From NCBI GenBank assembly GCA_007131555.1, contig SLQH01000032.1, positions 1 to 9,165 on the forward strand: a DNA stretch of 9,165 bases, in the 5' to 3' direction. The stretch comes from Planctomycetota bacterium (lineage in GTDB: Bacteria; Planctomycetota; UBA11346). The position numbers and the translations under genes were made by a program. Below are positions 1 to 6,467 of the stretch, in pieces (position 1 is the first letter of the stretch; each line of letters begins with the position of its first letter). Below the pieces are notes generated by a model. It worked only from the letters and a program-made list of their open reading frames with translations. It was not told the DNA's origin and did no database searches.

Positions 1-52
1 CCGGCAGCACATGCCGGAACAGGAAGTCCTTGATGGGGCGATGACGGGGCAT
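1..52 (-). CDS. Possible N-terminal fragment of an unidentified minus-strand gene
   Basis: An ATG on the minus strand at 52-50 opens a frame that runs to the window edge and would encode MPRHRPIKDFLFRHVLP, a basic stretch followed by a hydrophobic one, as in the N-terminus of a membrane or membrane-associated protein. No Shine-Dalgarno sequence precedes it (the upstream minus strand is C-rich), and the frame also stays open for a while upstream of the ATG. Only 17 codons are visible, so no family can be assigned. It would lie downstream of, and on the same strand as, the lytic transglycosylase gene. It could equally be chance open sequence in GC-rich DNA. Confidence 0.25.
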   Translation of the reverse strand, partial: MPRHRPIKDFLFRHVLP

Positions 53-164
53 GATGGGGTCCGGGGTGGGGAGGAAGGGCCGAGTGTGAGGCAACGGGCT
101 GTCGTGCGCGATGTCATTATTGCAGGCGTGTACACCGTGCAAAGAGCGGATTTATCCTTTTGGG

Positions 165-220
165 TTCCTTGGCGATCCCTGCGCCCTTGAGCGAAGCGGG
201 CGTGAAATATTCCGGAATGG
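165..220 (+). repeat. 56-bp direct repeat, copy 1
   Basis: Matches 297-352 at 53 of 56 positions (differences at 178/310, 204/336 and 217/349), a shift of exactly 132 bp. Inside it cgccc (182-186) pairs with gggcg (198-202) around an 11-nt loop, so each copy can form a short hairpin. It ends in the AT-rich gaaatattccgga segment. It looks like a dispersed extragenic repeat unit and not like coding sequence. Confidence 0.85.
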
Positions 221-250
221 TCTCACGCAGAGAGCGCAAAGAACGCAGAG
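221..250 (+). repeat. Degenerate cgcagag-type short repeat
   Basis: Positions 221-250 read as three degenerate copies of an approximately 9-nt unit (cgcagagag, cgcaaagaa, cgcagag) directly after repeat copy 1. Sequences of this kind, with alternating gcagag and gcaaag words, recur in intergenic DNA of many environmental bacteria; that recollection is not checked here. No equivalent follows copy 2. Confidence 0.5.
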
Positions 251-296
251 GCCCTGCGGGCGGTGGAATAGGAACCAAGAAGGCAGCTTCCTGGCT

Positions 297-352
297 TTCC
301 TTGGCGATCTCTGCGCCCTTGAGCGAAGCGGGCGTCAAATATTCCGGATTGG
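297..352 (+). repeat. 56-bp direct repeat, copy 2
   Basis: Second copy of the unit at 165-220, same orientation, three substitutions. The hairpin arms (cgccc at 314-318, gggcg at 330-334) are conserved exactly, while two of the three changes fall in the AT-rich tail and one lies upstream of the stem, consistent with the stem being the constrained part. Confidence 0.85.
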
Positions 353-391
353 CTGGGCGCACCGTGCGCACTCCGTCATGTTTGTTGCCCT

Positions 392-1114
392 TCACTCGAC
401 CCGCCCCAAGCCCGCCCACGACAGGCGCTGGCGCAGGTGGCCCAGACCCAAGCCCTCAGGGCGGGCCCGCCAGCCACGCCCGAGGCCGCGGGGGCGGTCG
501 TAAATGGCGCTGGCGTAGGCGGGATAGTGCTGGTCCATGATCCGCTGAACGTGGCGGCCGGTGGAGGCCGGCAGATGAGGCATGACATCATCCCAGCGGG
601 TGCTGCCGGCAGCCTGGACGGCCCGTTCGACCCGGCCTGGGCCAGCGTTGTAGGCGGCGATGGCCAGGCGGGTGGCCGACCACTGGGGCGGGCCATCGCT
701 GACCGTCCGCCAGCGATCATGCAGATCGGCCAGATAGCGGGCCCCGGCAGCCAGATTGGCCCGGGGATCGTCGGCCCGGGCCGGATCAAGCCCCAGGGCC
801 CGGGCGGTGGCCGGCATCAACTGGCACAGGCCCAGGGCCCCACCAGGGCTGCGGGCCTGGGGGTCATAGCCCGACTCCTGCCGGACCAGGGCCTTGAGGA
901 TGCGCCAGTCCCAGCCACGAGGCAGATGCTCATGGGCGGCACTGCGGATCAGGGGGTCCAAGGGATGGGCGCCGTTGTCGACCGCCGGGACGGCGTGGGT
1001 CCGGGCGGCGCTGTCCAGGAACCCAGCCAGGGCGCTACAGGCCAGCACCGCGGCCAGGGCCAGCCACCAGCGCCACAGGGCTGCAACCCGCTGCAGCATG
1101 ACCGACATCTTCAC
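392..1114 (-). CDS. Exported lytic transglycosylase (SLT domain)
   Basis: A 240-residue peptidoglycan-cleaving enzyme of the SLT/GH23 fold, which cuts the MurNAc-GlcNAc bond of glycan strands with formation of a 1,6-anhydro end. An N-terminal hydrophobic segment (about residues 11-32, WRWWLALAAVLACSALAG) acts as signal peptide or anchor, so it works in the periplasm. The SLT core spans about 52-200. The catalytic glutamate is E80 in RQESGYDPQA, followed by the GLCQLMPATA motif at 95-104 (a Cys where the family often has Met) and AAYNAGPGRV at 153-162. The tail after residue 205 is Gly/Arg-rich and belongs to no domain I know. The first possible start is GTG at 1114, giving a GTGA overlap with the upstream stop; ATG at 1108 or 1099 are alternatives without a clear ribosome binding site. 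It is the last gene of the yidC unit, probably translated by coupling. Confidence 0.93.
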   Translation of the reverse strand: MKMSVMLQRVAALWRWWLALAAVLACSALAGFLDSAARTHAVPAVDNGAHPLDPLIRSAAHEHLPRGWDWRILKALVRQESGYDPQARSPGGALGLCQLMPATARALGLDPARADDPRANLAAGARYLADLHDRWRTVSDGPPQWSATRLAIAAYNAGPGRVERAVQAAGSTRWDDVMPHLPASTGRHVQRIMDQHYPAYASAIYDRPRGLGRGWRARPEGLGLGHLRQRLSWAGLGRVE

Positions 1115-1335
1115 GACAGATGCGCCGCCAGGTACAGGATGCCGAAGGTCAGGCCGAACAGGAACAGGCCGGCCATGACCGCGAAGGCCAGGTTCTTCTC
1201 CTGGATCTCATGCTTGAAATCGATCGGGCAGAAGCGGTCGAAGAGGCGGAAGCCGATGATGGCGAAGCTGATGCAGATCACCAGCCAGCCGATGCCATAG
1301 GCATAGGCCCGCAACGACAGGAGGAAGAATTCCAT
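1111..1335 (-). CDS. DUF350-type two-helix membrane protein
   Basis: A 74-residue protein with two predicted membrane helices, about residues 9-31 and 49-71, joined by a polar loop (FDRFCPIDFKHEIQEKN). The loop pattern LFD-x-x-x-P-x-D-x-x-x-EI-x-x-x-N following the first helix is that of DUF350 (YjfL-type) proteins, whose function is unknown; many members carry two or more such units, and this has one. ATG at 1335 is preceded on the minus strand by AAGGAG with 7 nt spacing. It lies 44 bp after yidC and its TGA overlaps the GTG of the lytic transglycosylase gene, so all three are probably cotranscribed. A role in envelope assembly or ion handling is only a guess from context. Confidence 0.8.
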   Translation of the reverse strand: MEFFLLSLRAYAYGIGWLVICISFAIIGFRLFDRFCPIDFKHEIQEKNLAFAVMAGLFLFGLTFGILYLAAHLS

Positions 1336-1342
1336 GTCAGGG

Positions 1343-1348
1343 CTCCTT
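1343..1348 (-). promoter_or_regulatory. Ribosome binding site of the DUF350 gene
   Basis: The minus strand reads AAGGAG here, 7 nt before the ATG at 1335. It is the best Shine-Dalgarno match in the window and fixes the start of this small gene. Confidence 0.8.
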
Positions 1349-1379
1349 GTGATCCTGGGTCAGGCCGCAGGCGGCTCGG

Positions 1380-3503
1380 TCAGGTCATGCCCAGCTTGCG
1401 ACGGATGTAGCGGATCTCAATCGCACCCAGGATGGCCGAGCAGCAGAAGTAGAGGACCAGACCAGCCGGCATGTGATAGAAGATCAGGCCGAAGAAGACC
1501 GGCATCCAGCGCATCATCATCGCCATCTGGCGCTGCTGATCGGAACTGTTGGGCGGAACCTTGTGGGAGAAGCTCATCCACATCGAGGCCCCCATGTAGA
1601 TCAGGGGCAAGGGATTGATGGTGGCGGCCCCCAGCAGGGGCAGGGAGAAGCCAAGATAGTAGAGCTGGTCGGGCAGGGTCAGGTCGTTGACCCACAGGAA
1701 GCCGGTGCCGCGAATATCAGCCGAGTGGCTGAAGGTCTGGAACAAGGCCAGGAAGATGGGCATCTGGATGAGCAAGGGCAGGCATCCAGCCATGGGATTG
1801 ACATTGTGCTTGCGGAACAGCTCCATCTGCTTGAGGCCCAGGGCCTGGCGATCACCTTTGTACTGCTCCTGCAGGCGCTTCATCTCCGGGCCGAGCTGCT
1901 GCATCTTGAGCATGCTCTGCTGCTGTTTGAAGCTGAGGCGATGGAGCAGGGCCTTGACCAGCACGGTCAGCAGGATGACCGCTACCGCGTAGTGGCGGAC
2001 GATGCCATAGAAGATGTCGAGGAAGAAGGTCAGGATCTGGGTCAATATCCGAAAGAAGCGATAAAAACCGCTGGTGAACTCTATCTTGCGCTCGATCTCC
2101 GACAGCAAGGCCAGGTCGCGGCGCAACATGCCGGCGGCGGTCAACGACCATGACCACTCAAAGCGTTGTCCCGGCCTGAGGGTGAAGTGCTGCTGGGCCT
2201 CGGGGCCGGGATAGGTCCTGATCATCAACTGGGCCTGATGGGCCTCTTCTTGATGGCGCCGCTCGATGAAACCCTGCAACTGGGCGCTGATGCGGTAGTC
2301 AAGCCCCTCTTCCTGGCCCACACCGGGCCGAGCCTCTTCGCCCATCACCACCAACTCACCGCGTTGCGGATCGGCATCGGCCGCACTGACCACCCGACAA
2401 TGCCCAGGACGCCAGATGGCAGTGAAAAAGCGGCTTCGCAAGGCCAGGTAGTCCAAGCGACGCGCCGCCATCTCATTGCTGTCTCCTGGGGCCGTGATGG
2501 GACGACGTTGTTCGACGCCTGGGGCGGGGAAGGACAGGGATTCGAACAAGCCGGCGCCTCCGGCACCATGATCAAAATGAGCCGCAGCGGCCAGATACCG
2601 ACGCTCATTGAGGGGATCATCCTGATGAATGCCATTGATGGCGTACATGAAGGGACGCAGCGACAACTCTCCCCGGCCCTGATACGAGACGCTCAAGCTG
2701 GCCTCAGCCCTGGGCGCACCATCCACCATGGCCCATCGCAACCGGTACTGCAACTCATGCAGAAACCGTACCTCCTGACCCTGGACACTGCCATCCAAGG
2801 CGGCAATGGCAGCCCGGGCTTCATCAAGGGAGCCCATCGTCACATGACCGCTGCCCGGTCGGTCGGCATGCAGACCATGACGACCAACGGCACCGAACGG
2901 CTCAAACAGGGCCTTGAGCCCCTCGGCATCCAGGTCTGGATCAAGACCGACAACATGCAGATGCGGCCCGGCGATGTGGTCCAGGCCCAGCACCACTGCC
3001 GACAGGGCCGGCGGGGCCTGACCGGCATCCAAGGCCGCCAGCACTGCGGCGACCTCTATGATCTGCCCGTCAGGACCCTCGGCCTCGACCAGCTCCCAGT
3101 GGCCCTCGGCCGGAGCGATACGGGTAGGATGTTCGAGCAGTATGCTGTCAGTCCAATAGGTGTGCAGATCCGAGAAGGAGCCGGTCCGCGTCAGGTCATC
3201 ATGAAAGCCATCCAGGACTGCCAGGGGCTCATCAGGATCGATCGGCACCGGCTGCCGCCATTGCGGCAGGGCCACGGCCCGACTATGGACCAGGCGCATT
3301 GCCGCAACAGCTCCGCGCCGACTCGAGACCTCGACCGTAGCCAGATCATTGCCGATCGTGAAGATCCGCTCGGCCTCAGTCGGGCTGGCCGCAGACACAG
3401 GGGCTACCGCTACTGGGGCACGGTCGGCGCCCACGTCCTCTTGCGCCACGGCTCTGGCCGCCAACGTCGTCCACGCCATGATCATCATCAACACGATGCG
3501 CAT
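1380..3503 (-). CDS. yidC: YidC membrane protein insertase with an RRM-like insertion
   Basis: YidC/Oxa1-family insertase, which places membrane proteins into the inner membrane alone or with SecYEG. From ATG 3503 it has 707 residues, well over the roughly 550 of E. coli YidC. Order: signal or first membrane segment (1-20, MRIVLMMIMAWTTLAARAVA); periplasmic beta domain (about 47-470, beginning FTIGNDLATVEVSSRRG); conserved insertase core (about 481-707) with five hydrophobic stretches, the FKQQQSMLKMQQLGPEM coiled region, NPMAGCLPLLIQMPIFLALF and the final MPAGLVLYF helix. The usual groove arginine is a lysine (K517). Residues 181-248 read as an RNP-fold domain. The frame extends upstream to 3710, but that part overlaps the divergent DUF1844 gene and lacks a signal sequence, whereas ATG 3503 has TGGGAG in front and opens a signal peptide. 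First gene of the minus-strand unit. Confidence 0.96.
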   Translation of the reverse strand: MRIVLMMIMAWTTLAARAVAQEDVGADRAPVAVAPVSAASPTEAERIFTIGNDLATVEVSSRRGAVAAMRLVHSRAVALPQWRQPVPIDPDEPLAVLDGFHDDLTRTGSFSDLHTYWTDSILLEHPTRIAPAEGHWELVEAEGPDGQIIEVAAVLAALDAGQAPPALSAVVLGLDHIAGPHLHVVGLDPDLDAEGLKALFEPFGAVGRHGLHADRPGSGHVTMGSLDEARAAIAALDGSVQGQEVRFLHELQYRLRWAMVDGAPRAEASLSVSYQGRGELSLRPFMYAINGIHQDDPLNERRYLAAAAHFDHGAGGAGLFESLSFPAPGVEQRRPITAPGDSNEMAARRLDYLALRSRFFTAIWRPGHCRVVSAADADPQRGELVVMGEEARPGVGQEEGLDYRISAQLQGFIERRHQEEAHQAQLMIRTYPGPEAQQHFTLRPGQRFEWSWSLTAAGMLRRDLALLSEIERKIEFTSGFYRFFRILTQILTFFLDIFYGIVRHYAVAVILLTVLVKALLHRLSFKQQQSMLKMQQLGPEMKRLQEQYKGDRQALGLKQMELFRKHNVNPMAGCLPLLIQMPIFLALFQTFSHSADIRGTGFLWVNDLTLPDQLYYLGFSLPLLGAATINPLPLIYMGASMWMSFSHKVPPNSSDQQRQMAMMMRWMPVFFGLIFYHMPAGLVLYFCCSAILGAIEIRYIRRKLGMT
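2757..2966 (-). other. RRM-like (RNP-fold) domain inside YidC
   Basis: Residues about 180-249 of the 707-residue YidC follow the beta-alpha-beta-beta-alpha-beta order of an RNA recognition motif: strand LHVVGL (RNP2 position), helix DAEGLKALFEPFGAV with the typical LFEPFG turn, strand GRHGLHAD, strand GSGHVTM (RNP1 position), helix SLDEARAAIAALDGSV, strand QEVRFL. The aromatic residues that stack on RNA in RNP1 and RNP2 are missing (His, Thr and Met instead), so RNA binding is doubtful. The segment should lie on the periplasmic side, between strands of the YidC beta domain. A SPOR domain, which has a related fold and binds glycan strands in the periplasm, is the alternative reading. Confidence 0.6.
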
Positions 3504-3670
3504 ATCTGCTCCCAGACTGTCGGCAAAAGACCGGTACGCAGACCGGCCAGGGGCCAGCATCTTGAGGCTCACGGCAAGAAGGCAAGGCCGCAAGATCGAC
3601 CCCGAAACCGCTATCACGCTCGTGACGATACCACTCCCTGCCGTTTGCATCTGGGCCAGGACACGCTCCA
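3504..3670. promoter_or_regulatory. Divergent promoter region between yidC and the DUF1844 gene
   Basis: These 167 bases separate two genes read away from each other, so promoters for both blocks should lie here. I could not find a convincing sigma-70 -35/-10 pair on either strand: the DNA is GC-rich and only weak TTGCCT-like and TTGAGG-like words occur. The location is therefore inferred from gene arrangement alone. Confidence 0.45.
3509..3514 (-). promoter_or_regulatory. Ribosome binding site that sets the yidC start
   Basis: The minus strand reads TGGGAG here, 5 nt before the ATG at 3503. No equally good site precedes the more upstream in-frame starts (3710, 3650 and 3560), which supports the shorter protein beginning with a signal peptide. 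Confidence 0.65.
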
Positions 3671-3949
3671 ATGGCCACAATGAGCAACAATGACGGCGTC
3701 CCCCAAGCATGCTTCGCCAACTTCCTGGCTGGCCTGCGCTCCCAGGCCCTGATCCATCTGGGCGTCCTGGCCGACCCCCGGGGAAGCGGCCAGGCCACCC
3801 AACCTGACATGGCGCGTTATACCCTGCAACTCCTGGAAATCCTGCGCACCAAGACCGCTGGCAACTGCGATGATGACGAACAGCAACTGCTGGATGCCAT
3901 CATCGCCGAACTGACTACTTTGCTGGACCAGCACCAAAACCGACCCTGA
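3671..3949 (+). CDS. DUF1844 family protein
   Basis: A 92-residue soluble protein. The core from residue 15 (FANFLAGLRSQALIHLG) through DPRGSGQATQPDMARYTLQL to LLEILRTKTAGNCDDDEQQLLDAIIAELTT matches the DUF1844 pattern: an N-terminal helix with SQAL-x-x-LG, a P-rich turn, the ARY helix that continues LLE-x-L-x-x-KT-x-GN, and a last acidic helix. The function of the family is unknown. ATG 3671 is used; a weak CAGGA about 9 nt upstream supports it, and ATG 3680 is also possible. It is divergent from yidC and lies 13 bp before the first exported protein gene, so it probably starts that transcription unit. No signal peptide or membrane segment is visible, which points to the cytoplasm. Confidence 0.85.
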   Translation: MATMSNNDGVPQACFANFLAGLRSQALIHLGVLADPRGSGQATQPDMARYTLQLLEILRTKTAGNCDDDEQQLLDAIIAELTTLLDQHQNRP

Positions 3950-3962
3950 AACGGACTGCCAC

Positions 3963-5192
3963 GTGGCCATCACCCGCGTCTATTGCCGCCAGACTGTCCG
4001 CCGCTACCGAGCGAGGCTGGCGTACGGCAGCTGGCTGCTGGGCCTGTGTCTGGTCGCGATGGCCGCCGAGGACAACAGTCCGCCTGCCCTTCCCGACCCC
4101 CCGCTGATCTCCTGGTCGGCGGGGCCTTACAGCCTTGAGCAGATCGTCGCCCACTGTCGCACCCAGGTCGACGGGGCCGAGTTGCGTCTGGCGCTGGAGA
4201 TCGATGACTCCCAGCGCCGTCATCTGCCCGCCTTCTCCGGCACCTGGTGGGAAGCCGTCCTGGCGATCGCTGCGGCCTGGGAACTGCGCTGCGATATGGT
4301 GGATCCCGACCGTGAAGAGCCAGGAAGGCGCCCCCCAGGACGGCTCCTGGTTTTTCCCGAAGAGACCTTGCCGCAACACGGGGCGCAGGTCAGGATACGC
4401 TCGTTGCCACAGATCAACCATGGTCCCTGGGCCCTCCCGGTATCCAGGGCCACGCCCACCCTGCGGCCTGGGCCACCGATCTCAGCCGCCGCCTGTGGCC
4501 CCCTGCTGCTGATTTTTGACGATCTACGCACCATTGATGTCCGCCAGTCCTTGGCCGCAGACCACCATGACCGCTGGCTCGCCCTGTCAGCCCGCGTCTA
4601 CCAGTGCCCGGTCACCCTGCCTGATATGATCGTACAGGCGGCCCTCATCGAGCCTCCCAAGACACCAGCCCACGATACCGCGCTCAGTGCCCTGCTCGGC
4701 ATCGCCACCGACAGCAGTCCCGACATGGTACTGCCGATCACCACGAGCGATCAAGCCCATGTGGTGCTCCACGCTGCTGTCACTGCAACCCTAAGCCAGA
4801 GCTATCAACTCAGTGACATGACCCTGCCGCCTGACGACCATATCAAGAAAGACAGCCCACCCTGGAATCTGACGTGGTTCTGGAACGCCTCTGGTGCCAA
4901 CAACGGCCTTGAGCACCTCGGCTTTGGCATCCCCTCGACCAACATCGGCCTGGCCATCAGCCCTGCCCCCAGCCGCCAGCCCCGGGTAACAGTCCACAGC
5001 GACAATCGCCACATCCCGGTCCAGATGATCCGGGTCCGTAGCATCAAGAATCGCGACATTGATGTCATGCAGTGCACCATTCGCCTGCCTCCGGCCGTGA
5101 CTGACGCTGCCCCGCTGACGATCTCGATCAGCATACCGGGGCCCACACGGGAGGTTCCCCTGGTCCTGGATGCCTCCCTGGAGCTGCCGTGA
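3963..5192 (+). CDS. Exported protein of unknown function, paralog 1
   Basis: I do not recognise a named family. The protein (409 residues from GTG 3963) has a basic N-terminus and a hydrophobic stretch YGSWLLGLCLVAMA (21-34) ending in an AMA-A signal peptidase site, so it is exported. The mature part starts with ISWSAGPYSLEQIVAHC (49-65) and contains FSGTWWEAVLAIAAAWELRC (91-110), followed by a short beta segment ending GRLLVF and then CGPLLLIFDDL (178-188). The rest looks beta-rich; the last 60 residues resemble an immunoglobulin-like strand series. The same blocks recur in the next gene. The start is weak: GTG with no clear Shine-Dalgarno, 13 bp after the DUF1844 stop. An ATG at residue 33 would remove the signal peptide and is unlikely. 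A substrate-binding or structural envelope role is a guess. Confidence 0.8.
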   Translation: MAITRVYCRQTVRRYRARLAYGSWLLGLCLVAMAAEDNSPPALPDPPLISWSAGPYSLEQIVAHCRTQVDGAELRLALEIDDSQRRHLPAFSGTWWEAVLAIAAAWELRCDMVDPDREEPGRRPPGRLLVFPEETLPQHGAQVRIRSLPQINHGPWALPVSRATPTLRPGPPISAAACGPLLLIFDDLRTIDVRQSLAADHHDRWLALSARVYQCPVTLPDMIVQAALIEPPKTPAHDTALSALLGIATDSSPDMVLPITTSDQAHVVLHAAVTATLSQSYQLSDMTLPPDDHIKKDSPPWNLTWFWNASGANNGLEHLGFGIPSTNIGLAISPAPSRQPRVTVHSDNRHIPVQMIRVRSIKNRDIDVMQCTIRLPPAVTDAAPLTISISIPGPTREVPLVLDASLELP

Positions 5193-6337
5193 TGCTGATG
5201 ATCCATACCATCGCCGATGGCATCCGGACGCTGTACCAGACCTCTTCTGGGGCCATGCAAGGCTTCCTGCTGTTGATCATCTGCTGTACGGCAACGGCCC
5301 AGGACCCTCAACAAGAGCCGACACCAGAGGACACCACGGCGCGTGCGCACCAGCACGGCTCCTTCGTATGGTCAGGTGGACGCACCACCCTGGGGGCCAT
5401 GATCGACCGCCTGCAGGCCAGCGGCGGCCCGACCACAACGGCTGGAGATGTCGATCGCCACAGCGAAGCCGAGATCGACTTCATTGATGGCACGTACTGG
5501 GATGGCATCCTGGCCGTCTGTGCCGCCTTTGACCTGCAACTCAGCGACCCGGGACCTGCCGACATCCACATCCATGAAGTCAATGGCCATCCCCTGGCAC
5601 TGAGCTGCGGACCAGTGGTCCTGGCCAAGGGTCCGGCGACCCACCGCAGCAGTCATGGCTCCGGCCCCCTGCTGCTTGAGGTCCTTGAGGCCGGTCTCTT
5701 GAGCACCCGCGATCAGCGCCAGGAACACCACCGCATGATCGGCACCTATCGTCTGCGCGGGCTGCCACGTTGGCAACATCAAGCCGTACACATTCCCGAC
5801 ATGCAGTGGCGTCAAGCCAGGGCCGCCAACGCCAGTGCCATCCCCCTCGATCTGACCCTGTTTCGTGCCACAGCCGGCAACAGCACCAATGTCCTGGCTC
5901 TGCAACTGGAAGACCCCCATCACCAAGCCGTCCGGCTCTGGGCTGATATGCAACTGGCCTTCATCGATGTACGCAGCGTCATTGCCCGCGTGACTGAGGG
6001 CGCCCAGCATGATCTCATGCTGGGGTCGGTACCGATACAGGTCCTCCTCACCGCAGCGGCCGAGCCTGATGATCTGGCCGAACTGCGCATACGATTACCA
6101 CATGACCGGGTGATCACCGATAGTCTGGCCATCGTGATCCTGGATGGCCAGCAACGTCAGATCAACTTCCAGCACAGTGACCCCTCCAACACATTGCGCA
6201 GCGGCGATCATATCACCCTGGTCTATTCCATCGCCTCCAACATCCTGCCCGATACCCAATACCGCTTCGGCCTCACTGGTCGCTATACACTTGACCGCTG
6301 GCATGTACCCCTGACCCTGGACCTGCGACTACGCTGA
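5192..6337 (+). CDS. Exported protein of unknown function, paralog 2
   Basis: A 381-residue exported protein, starting at ATG 5192, which shares one base with the TGA of the preceding gene; TGGAG at 5179-5183 lies 8 nt upstream. GTG 5189 is possible too. The hydrophobic segment MQGFLLLIICCTATAQ (about 22-37) is the signal peptide. The mature part repeats the blocks of the preceding protein: FVWSGGRTTLGAMIDRL, then IDGTYWDGILAVCAAFDLQL (compare FSGTWWEAVLAIAAAWELRC), then GSGPLLLEVLEAG. The two are therefore diverged tandem duplicates, with identity mostly in the N-terminal half. The C-terminal part (about 200-380) is beta-rich. No catalytic motif is visible. The overlap implies cotranslation, and the two products may act together in the periplasm or cell surface. 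Confidence 0.82.
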   Translation: MLMIHTIADGIRTLYQTSSGAMQGFLLLIICCTATAQDPQQEPTPEDTTARAHQHGSFVWSGGRTTLGAMIDRLQASGGPTTTAGDVDRHSEAEIDFIDGTYWDGILAVCAAFDLQLSDPGPADIHIHEVNGHPLALSCGPVVLAKGPATHRSSHGSGPLLLEVLEAGLLSTRDQRQEHHRMIGTYRLRGLPRWQHQAVHIPDMQWRQARAANASAIPLDLTLFRATAGNSTNVLALQLEDPHHQAVRLWADMQLAFIDVRSVIARVTEGAQHDLMLGSVPIQVLLTAAAEPDDLAELRIRLPHDRVITDSLAIVILDGQQRQINFQHSDPSNTLRSGDHITLVYSIASNILPDTQYRFGLTGRYTLDRWHVPLTLDLRLR

Positions 6338-6389
6338 GGCTTGCCTGAGGCGCATGACCGGCGATCCTGTCCGCCGGAGCATGTCACAC

Positions 6390-6415
6390 TGAACCTTTTG
6401 CCGCCTTCGACGTTC
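6390..6415 (+). promoter_or_regulatory. Candidate ECF-type promoter of the sigma gene
   Basis: TGAACC at 6390-6395 and CGTTC at 6411-6415, separated by 15 nt, resemble the GGAAC / CGT promoter elements recognised by many ECF sigma factors, which often drive their own gene. Transcription would start near 6422, about 45 nt before the preferred ATG at 6468 and almost on the upstream ATG at 6423. The match is partial and rests on pattern only. Confidence 0.35.
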
Positions 6416-6467
6416 ACCCACCATGTCGATCGCGCTCCATCACCGCACCAGAGGGTCACGCCTGCAC

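Larger units (their letters stand above)
53..391. other. Repeat-bearing intergenic region
   Basis: I see no convincing gene in these 339 bases. Open frames across them (for example 111-503 plus) are made of the repeat copies and have no ribosome binding site or family resemblance. The region holds two copies of a 56-bp direct repeat, a degenerate cgcagag-type repeat between them, and a weak GC hairpin (gcgca 357-361 with tgcgc 365-369) without a T-run just after the lytic transglycosylase stop. That hairpin is not a convincing terminator. Confidence 0.7.

Noticed and set aside
357..369. Intrinsic terminator after the lytic transglycosylase
   Set aside because: The stem is only 5 bp with a 3-nt loop and no T-run follows on the minus strand.
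437..1300. Plus-strand open frame of 287 codons opposite the lytic transglycosylase and DUF350 genes
   Set aside because: Its product is Gly/Pro/Gln-rich low-complexity sequence and the opposite strand carries clear conserved motifs.
2166..3683. Plus-strand open frame of 505 codons antisense to yidC
   Set aside because: It lies opposite a clear YidC coding frame, has no recognisable domain or ribosome binding site, and long antisense frames are expected in DNA of this GC content.
3504..3710. 69-residue N-terminal extension of YidC from the upstream start
   Set aside because: It overlaps the DUF1844 start region, lacks a ribosome binding site and would put the signal peptide in the interior of the protein.
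5372..6010. Minus-strand open frame of 212 codons opposite exported paralog 2
   Set aside because: No family likeness or start signal, and the plus frame has a signal peptide and a paralog next door.
6423..6467. Upstream ATG of the sigma factor
   Set aside because: No Shine-Dalgarno sequence, extra residues unlike any sigma N-terminus, and the possible promoter would place the transcript start on this codon. It is not excluded.
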